Positions 7,206-11,847 of a stretch of DNA of 11,847 nt are shown here, piece by piece (within the stretch, counting starts at the first letter, position 1; each line of letters begins with the position of its first letter). A program made the position numbers and the translations under genes. Below the pieces are notes generated by a model. That model had not been told where the DNA came from and ran no database searches. It saw only the letters and a program-made list of their open reading frames with translations. The DNA comes from Thalassiosira profunda (lineage: Eukaryota > Bacillariophyta > Thalassiosirophyceae > Thalassiosirales > Thalassiosiraceae): positions 1 to 11,847 of the forward strand of contig JALLAP010002453.1 of NCBI GenBank assembly GCA_036939355.1, given 5' to 3'.

Positions 7206-7456
7206 GCAAGAGATAGAACAGGCAGGCTTCATAGATAGAGAGAAGGATGACAAGTGAATCTTCAGTGTACAGTGGCAGAAGAGACCGTATCCTTCGTTGT
7301 GTCGATGTTGCGTTCGGGCACAAGTTGCCCGCCGTGGTTGACGTTTTGATGTTGCTAGAAGTAGATGTACAAGAAAGAATAGCACCAACATCATCTCCTT
7401 CTAAATCGTCCTTATTTACTTCATCTATCATCTTCATTGGACAAACGGGGCAATCT
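7206..7456. other. Convergent intergenic region
   Basis: These 251 bases separate the 3' ends of the twin-CX9C gene (+) and the ArfGAP gene (-). A minus-strand frame is open across them but starts only inside the ArfGAP 3' end and has no recognisable domain. Nothing else is evident. Confidence 0.5.
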
Positions 7457-8803
7457 TTAGAAACCCAAGCCCGCGAAAGGATCGGGCTTTTTGCTCGATG
7501 CAGCCCCACCAGAAGACGCGCCGTTCGGCCGTCCCGCGAAGTTGTTGCTGATGCTGTTTGGCTGCATCATGTTCATGGCCATCGCCGGCTGGCTCGTTTG
7601 CATAATCGAAGACGCTGCCATCGCCGGCTGACTCATTTGCATCTGAGAGGACCCGTTGCTCGTGCTCATATTGCTGTAGGCCGAGCCGTTTCCCATGCTC
7701 ATCATCATCGAATTGTGTTGGTTCATCATCGAACCCATGACCATGGCATTGCCCTGATTCATGGATCCTCCATTCATCATTCCACCGCCCATGCTATTGC
7801 CCATCATGCTTACGTTCATGCCGGCCATGCTGTTGTTTGCCATGCTCCCATTCATCATGCTACCGGCCATTGAGCCGCCGCCCGCGAAGCCTCCTGCATT
7901 GTTCATCACCGGGGTTTTCATTGGTGCACTGGCTTGCATCCCCACGCTGCCCGACGTTGCAGAAACGGAGCTCATCGTGGACATACTGCCGCCAAAGGGA
8001 TCAAACGATGCATTCGACGCCCCAACATTGGCATTGGTTGCAGGTGCGATGGGTGCTGACCCAAACGCGGAGTTCGACACAGCTGGGGAGGGTGCCGGTT
8101 GCGCCCCTGCATTCGATCCCCCCATTGATCCACCGAATGGATCGAAGGGCGCCGGGGCAGGCGCCACCGCAGCAGTTGCGGTAGATCCAGATGATTGGAA
8201 GGCATCGAAGGCCGGAGCAGCGCGCTGCGAGGTTGGTGCAGGCGCGGGGGCGCTGTCGAACGCATCAAAGTCGAGCAGATCCACCGCAGGGGCTGGCGCA
8301 GGCGTCGGTACGGGGGCAGGTTTGGGAGCGGGCTGTCTCGGCATTGCAACAGGAGCCGGAGCGTTGCTCACACGGGCAACTGGCATGGATGGCGGTTGTG
8401 CCACTGGTGCAGGTGCACCCTCTCCGCTCGGCTCCACGTAATACCTTTTGTGCTCGTACGCCTCCACCACGAACCGCTTGAAGACGTTAATGTCGTCCCC
8501 CTCCCGCGGTCGACCCCCCGTCCCGCATGGTGGCGCCCGCCCCAGCCACACCTTTCTGGCATAATCGTTCCCGTGCTTTTTCAGCTTGAGCACCTCGCCC
8601 TGATCCCAGCTGCTCATGGTGAGCGACTTGCAGCGATGCGATACGGCCTGATGGCTCGACTTGCAATTGTTGCACACGAAGGTCAGATATTTAATGCACA
8701 CAGTCGAGAAGCCATATTTGGAGGAGGTGCCGCAGTTGGGGCAGGTGCAGTTGGCCGGGAGGCGGGCCAGCTTCTTCACCGCGGATTCGGGCGAGGTCGG
8801 CAT
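7457..8803 (-). CDS. AGFG-like ArfGAP-domain endocytic protein lacking the arginine finger
   Basis: This encodes 448 residues from the ATG at 8803 (G at -3). Residues about 15-135 form an ArfGAP-type zinc domain: CPNC (Cys21, Cys24), CNNC (Cys44, Cys47), then HRCKSLTMSSW, LKKHGN and KVWLG, and YEHKRYYVEP. The order and wording resemble the AGFG (Hrb) subgroup. The position that normally holds the catalytic arginine (CxxCxxxHR) reads CNNCKSSHQ, with Gln52. The zinc spacing is 19 residues instead of the usual 16. The rest is disordered: a Pro/Ala stretch, a clathrin-box-like LLDFD, repeated FDPFGG and a terminal DPFAGLGF (DPF motifs bind the AP-2 ear), then a Met/Asn/Ser/Gly-rich region. It probably acts as a coat or cargo adaptor at membranes. 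GAP activity is doubtful. It diverges from LRR gene B. Confidence 0.9.
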   Translation of the reverse strand: MPTSPESAVKKLARLPANCTCPNCGTSSKYGFSTVCIKYLTFVCNNCKSSHQAVSHRCKSLTMSSWDQGEVLKLKKHGNDYARKVWLGRAPPCGTGGRPREGDDINVFKRFVVEAYEHKRYYVEPSGEGAPAPVAQPPSMPVARVSNAPAPVAMPRQPAPKPAPVPTPAPAPAVDLLDFDAFDSAPAPAPTSQRAAPAFDAFQSSGSTATAAVAPAPAPFDPFGGSMGGSNAGAQPAPSPAVSNSAFGSAPIAPATNANVGASNASFDPFGGSMSTMSSVSATSGSVGMQASAPMKTPVMNNAGGFAGGGSMAGSMMNGSMANNSMAGMNVSMMGNSMGGGMMNGGSMNQGNAMVMGSMMNQHNSMMMSMGNGSAYSNMSTSNGSSQMQMSQPAMAASSIMQTSQPAMAMNMMQPNSISNNFAGRPNGASSGGAASSKKPDPFAGLGF

Positions 8804-9094
8804 TTCAATTGCGAGATGCGATGAGGCGGCGCCGACAGGTTTGATTGGGTGTTGTTGGTGGTTGGTGGTGCACCACAGCAGCCGCAGGCGCCCAACCAAC
8901 ACTCCTTGTGTGAGTGAGTCTATCCGTCTCCACTTCCTGCGCCTGCGCCGCCCGCGGTCCACGCATCTATCAAACTCAAACCTCAAACACAACCCCGCCG
9001 CCCCTTGACCCCCCATCTGTCGGGCTGGCGAACAGTCCTAAGTGTGCGACGGCGGCACGGCGGGCCCAGACTGAAAATATTTGCTGCGGAGAGG
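8804..9094. promoter_or_regulatory. Divergent promoter region, ArfGAP / LRR B
   Basis: These 291 bases lie between divergent ATGs. A G/T-rich stretch (8849-8870) runs into the perfect 12-base palindrome GTGGTGCACCAC at 8865-8876, 62 bases upstream of the ArfGAP start. The ArfGAP frame is open upstream through much of this region, but the extra sequence is Arg-rich and low in family likeness, so it is taken as 5' flank. Confidence 0.5.
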
Positions 9095-10387
9095 ATGGAG
9101 GAGGAAGAGGAGTGGACCGAATACGACGGCGGCGCGGTGCAGGATCGGCACCGCAATGCCAGCCATATCCGGGTGGCGTCGGATGTGGCAGTGATTCCAG
9201 AATGTGCCTTTACGTACTGCCGCAATTTGAGGGCGGTGGATCTGAGCAACGTTACCACCATCTCGGTTAATGCATTCCAGAATTGCCGCTCCCTCGAGCG
9301 CGTTATTTGGACCACCGCCCCTGCTGTCGAGATAGCCGAATGGGCTTTCGCCGACTGCGAAAGTTTGAGGGCCATTGATCTCAGCAATGCAACGAAGATA
9401 GGAAAGGCGGCATTCTTTCGTTGCAGTGCACTGCCAAAGGTAACCATCACATCATCTGTCACCGCAATTGAAGCTTCTACGTTTTGTTATTGCTCGAGGT
9501 TGACGGAGGTGGAGCTCTGTGAGGGGATACAGTGTATTGGAAGGCATACATTCTACAAATGCTATGTTTTGAGGCGGATCAACATTCCTGCATCCGTCAC
9601 CCACATTCAACCGGATGCATTTAGTGAATGCAGCAGTTTGGCAGAAGTGGAATTGAACGAGGGATTGCAGCACATCGATGCAAAAGCGTTCGAAGGTTGC
9701 ACATCGCTGTTCCGCATCAGCATCCCCTCGACAACGTTGACCATTGAAAGGGATGCATTTTTCGGTTGCCATCAGTTGACTAAAGTGGAGCTTCAGGAGG
9801 GGCTCCAGACGATTGTGAATGGGGCATTTCGGGACTGCCGTTTGTTGGAATGCATCATCATCCCCTCCACTGTCACGCTGGTTGGAGAGCATGCGTTTCT
9901 GCATTGCTACAAATTGTCAGAGGTGACTCTGCGAGAGGGGCTTCAGGAGATTGGGACAATGGCATTCAGTAACTGCCCCCAGTTGGAGCATATCAATATT
10001 CCCCCCGTTGCATTTGTGGTTGACATCGATCGTTCCAGCTGCGAGTTATTGCAGACGAGCAAAATGCGTCCCACTCCAAGGAGGAAACTGGTCATATCCA
10101 AGTGGATGCAATATCGGAGCCCAGAGCAACTTGAACAGGCCGAGGCAAAGGTGAACGAAATCCTCGGCCGTCCTCGGCAACCAGAGGGTCAGAAAATAAC
10201 ATTGATCCGAGAGTGGTTCGCCTACTATTATTTGTTGGACGTGACAACGATGCTGGAACTGGCTGTTTGGAGATGCAACATGGATGTCAACAGGCGGGAT
10301 GCAGAGGAGAGGCAGGCCAGTCGTCAAAGCTGCGGCAATGATATGAACGTCATCATTCCGGGCGTCTTGCCATTTTTGGAGGAGTAA
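9095..10387 (+). CDS. BspA-type LRR protein B, intact
   Basis: This is the intact paralogue of LRR gene A, 430 residues. The start is the ATG at 9095 (A at -3, G at +4); upstream codons in frame begin only with TTG. After EEEEEWTEYDGGAVQDRHRN come 12 LRR_5 repeats of about 23 residues (AFxxCxxL pattern) and the same tail as A: KWMQYRSPEQLEQAEAKV, REWFAYYYLLDVTTMLELA, NVIIPGVLPFL. A has one more repeat, around AFYGCKRL. The two proteins are nearly identical at the N-terminus and in the tail but more different in the repeats. No signal peptide or membrane helix is seen, so an intracellular scaffold or recognition protein is likely. It ends 315 bases from the stop of the SLC4 gene, in convergent orientation. 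The binding partner is unknown. Confidence 0.93.
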   Translation: MEEEEEWTEYDGGAVQDRHRNASHIRVASDVAVIPECAFTYCRNLRAVDLSNVTTISVNAFQNCRSLERVIWTTAPAVEIAEWAFADCESLRAIDLSNATKIGKAAFFRCSALPKVTITSSVTAIEASTFCYCSRLTEVELCEGIQCIGRHTFYKCYVLRRINIPASVTHIQPDAFSECSSLAEVELNEGLQHIDAKAFEGCTSLFRISIPSTTLTIERDAFFGCHQLTKVELQEGLQTIVNGAFRDCRLLECIIIPSTVTLVGEHAFLHCYKLSEVTLREGLQEIGTMAFSNCPQLEHINIPPVAFVVDIDRSSCELLQTSKMRPTPRRKLVISKWMQYRSPEQLEQAEAKVNEILGRPRQPEGQKITLIREWFAYYYLLDVTTMLELAVWRCNMDVNRRDAEERQASRQSCGNDMNVIIPGVLPFLEE

Positions 10388-10702
10388 CACTACCTAGCTG
10401 TGCGATAAAAAGCAGTATCTACTCTCCACCTGCAATCGACGCCGTCATCAGCCGCCCTCGTTTCCCCACTCGCTCCAATTCCCGACCGACAATATATTGA
10501 CAAGCAACCCCGCAAGCTCGGAACGAGCTGCTCGTAGTTGCCCAAGCTATGCAGTCACCCAAGCGACGGCACGAGCAGTCCTAGAGATGCCAACAGCAAT
10601 TTACTAAATGTTGCTCCGATAACAATGCAAACAGGTAAAGAAGGGCGCAGTAGCTCGTTCGACCCACACACACGAAAGAATAGCTTCGAATAGACTGCCG
10701 CC
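10388..10702. other. Convergent intergenic region
   Basis: These 315 bases hold the 3' flanks of LRR gene B (+) and the SLC4 gene (-). The only structure noted is a short inverted repeat at 10515-10529 (AGCTCG-GAA-CGAGCT) and a small CA run near 10667. No coding frame with a start and a family resemblance is present. Confidence 0.5.
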
Positions 10703-11847
10703 TCACTGGGAGGAATGCTGAGAATGACCGACATCAGCCTCGAGAAGTGTCGGGAGCGCCTCGCTCTGCCTCGCATTGCTGCCGCTCCGAGGACGTTGAT
10801 TGACCAGCTCCACTTGGAAGAGCATGTTCGCCACCGGGGCCGACAGCGACCGGCGCTCCTCGCGAGAAGGACGGGCCCGACGCTGGCGCTGGGGCCGCTC
10901 CGACGTGGCCGCCAAGTCCATGCCCTCCAACGAATCGGTCGTATGAGTGCTCGAACCATCGAACGTGGGTGTCGGGTCCATGAACATGTTGAAGCCCGCA
11001 TTCCTTCCGACCACCATCTGCGGCCGCAGCTGCGGTCCCAGCACGGAAGGCTCCTCCGAAAACATCAGGGCGCCGGACGGGCAGGATACCGTCTTCGCGC
11101 GCTTGACACGGCGGCGAGCTGCCGGCTTGGCTTCCTCCGCAGCAGGGACGGGACCCGCCTCGATGTCTCCCTTCTCCGCGCCGCCCACCTCCTCCTTCCC
11201 TTCCTTTTCGCCCTCGCCTTCCAGGAGGGGCTCCGCCTCCTGGTCCTCGCGGTTCGCAATCCAAAGTTTCACGGTGTTGGGATCCGAGTCAATCAATATC
11301 AGCTCGTCCTGCGTAAAAATCTTTGGCAAAGCGTACAGCCGAATCGGGATGCAGAGAGCGATGAAGATGGGAAAGGCAATTGCGATGACCTGTGGTGCGG
11401 TGATAAAAACAGGATAAGCTCGCGATTCCGTTGCAACTATCGTCATCAAAAGCTCACTGCTGAACTCACCTTGATGGACTTGCACACGTAAAGAAGCGCG
11501 AAGAAGAAGAGCTGGATCAGCGTGAACAGGTGCATGCGCCGGGGCCTCATGTATTGGGTGTACGGTTGGACGGGATACTTCGAGGGCTGCATGAAGAACA
11601 TTAGCATGCGTCCCCAGAATTGGTTGGTGCCCAAAGAGACCAATCCCATGAAGAGGAAGACTCCGTACAGCACCGGCACCGGGATGAGCTTCAGCACGTC
11701 CAACGCAAAGATGGTCACCATGCACAAGAGGTGAATGCCCAAGTTGGTCAGCCGCGTCTCCTGCACGCTGAGGATGGTTCCGTCCGGCGACTTCTCCGCC
11801 ATGGCGTGAATGTGGTTGAGCGAGCGCACCGTGGCCGCCACGAGCCA
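10703..11847 (-). CDS. SLC4-family bicarbonate/anion transporter, C-terminal part (partial)
   Basis: The gene enters from the right edge. Exon sequence 11847-11470 and 11389-10703 joins across an 80-base intron to give 354 residues. It opens with WLVAATVRSLNH, close to the SLC4 signature before the last transmembrane segments. Helices follow at NLGIHLLCMVTIFALDVL, VPVLYGVFLFMGLVSL, RMHLFTLIQLFFFALLYV and VIAIAFPIFIALCIPIRL, with KYPVQPYTQYMRPRRMHLF between, as in animal and algal SLC4 proteins. In diatoms, SLC4 proteins at the plasma membrane import bicarbonate for the carbon-concentrating mechanism. Borate or other anions are the alternative within the family. After DELILID comes a cytosolic tail of about 190 residues, first acidic (EPLLEGEGEKEGKEE), then with basic patches (ARRRVKRAKTVS, RQRRARPSREERRS) that look like phosphorylation targets. 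The N-terminal half is outside the window. Confidence 0.93.
   Translation of the reverse strand, partial: ARGGHGALAQPHSRHGGEVAGRNHPQRAGDAADQLGHSPLVHGDHLCVGRAEAHPGAGAVRSLPLHGIGLFGHQPILGTHANVLHAALEVSRPTVHPIHEAPAHAPVHADPALLLRASLRVQVHQGEFSSELLMTIVATESRAYPVFITAPQVIAIAFPIFIALCIPIRLYALPKIFTQDELILIDSDPNTVKLWIANREDQEAEPLLEGEGEKEGKEEVGGAEKGDIEAGPVPAAEEAKPAARRRVKRAKTVSCPSGALMFSEEPSVLGPQLRPQMVVGRNAGFNMFMDPTPTFDGSSTHTTDSLEGMDLAATSERPQRQRRARPSREERRSLSAPVANMLFQVELVNQRPRSGSNARQSEALPTLLEADVGHSQHSSQ
11390..11469 (-). other. 80-base GT-AG intron in the SLC4 gene
   Basis: The donor is AAG|GTGAGT (11469 onward) and the acceptor CACCACAG|GTC (ending at 11390). The join gives KSIK-VIAIAFP, in frame and matching the expected SLC4 helix. 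Reading through instead stops after VSSAVSF. The 80 bases are not a multiple of three, so retention would truncate the last helix and tail. Confidence 0.92.

Noticed and set aside
7168..7509. Minus-strand frame with CPVCPMKMIDEV downstream of the ArfGAP stop
   Set aside because: Two CxxC-spaced cysteines do not make a domain. The frame starts within the ArfGAP 3' end and nothing supports an alternative exon.
7247..8441. Plus-strand open frames opposite the ArfGAP gene, one rich in His and one in Ala/Pro
   Set aside because: They are reverse reading of Met-rich (CAT) and Pro/Ala-rich codons. The minus strand has the zinc domain and endocytic motifs.
8804..9016. N-terminal extension of the ArfGAP by 71 residues
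   Set aside because: The added residues are Arg-rich with no family likeness. The ATG at 8803 starts close to the zinc domain, as is usual.
10515..10529. Inverted repeat AGCTCG-GAA-CGAGCT as a terminator
   Set aside because: A six-pair stem without other context is expected by chance and is not a known eukaryotic terminator.
1..11847. CRISPR arrays, insertion sequences or a bacterial-type gene system
   Set aside because: No regularly spaced repeats, transposase, terminal inverted repeats or operon structure were seen. The gene content is eukaryotic.

Overview
The window looks like nuclear DNA from a diatom, most likely a centric one of the Thalassiosira type. This rests on three things: two BspA-type leucine-rich-repeat (LRR) genes ending in a conserved tail that I associate with diatom members of the family; a C-terminal SLC4 bicarbonate-transporter fragment; and compact GC-rich genes on both strands with few, short GT-AG introns (80 and about 106 bases). 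There is nothing bacterial here: no operons and no Shine-Dalgarno logic. Start codons mostly sit in a purine(-3)-ATG context. The species call is inference.

Layout from left to right: the 3' end of a membrane-protein gene (+, to 148); LRR gene A (-, 378-1738, broken by a one-base frameshift); a secreted alpha/beta hydrolase with a cysteine-rich N-terminal region (+, 2029-4177, broken by a 72-base repeat around a single N); a GFA/CENP-V-fold zinc protein (-, 4483-5079); a DUF1499-like protein (+, 5427-6039, broken by a 4-base tandem duplication); a short two-exon membrane protein with an acidic repeated tail (-, 6052-6754); a twin-CX9C (CHCH) protein with a 29-residue tandem repeat (+, 6843-7205); an AGFG-like ArfGAP with clathrin/adaptor motifs and a Met-rich tail (-, 7457-8803); LRR gene B (+, 9095-10387); and the 3' end of an SLC4 bicarbonate transporter (-, 10703 to the window end).

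The genes alternate strand almost one by one, giving four divergent promoter regions and several convergent 3' ends, one with only 12 bases between stop codons. I see no functional pathway joining them. The two LRR genes are an inverted paralogous pair about 7.4 kb apart, with unrelated single-copy genes between.

Three of the genes need a small correction (one missing base, 73 extra bases including an N, four extra bases) to be read through. The N case is almost certainly an assembly join. The other two may be assembly errors, allelic differences or young pseudogenes. The most interesting biology is the ArfGAP that lacks the arginine finger, the twin-CX9C protein with its extra CxC and repeat, the unannotated-looking spliced gene at 6052-6754, and the LRR pair with conserved ends and a divergent core.
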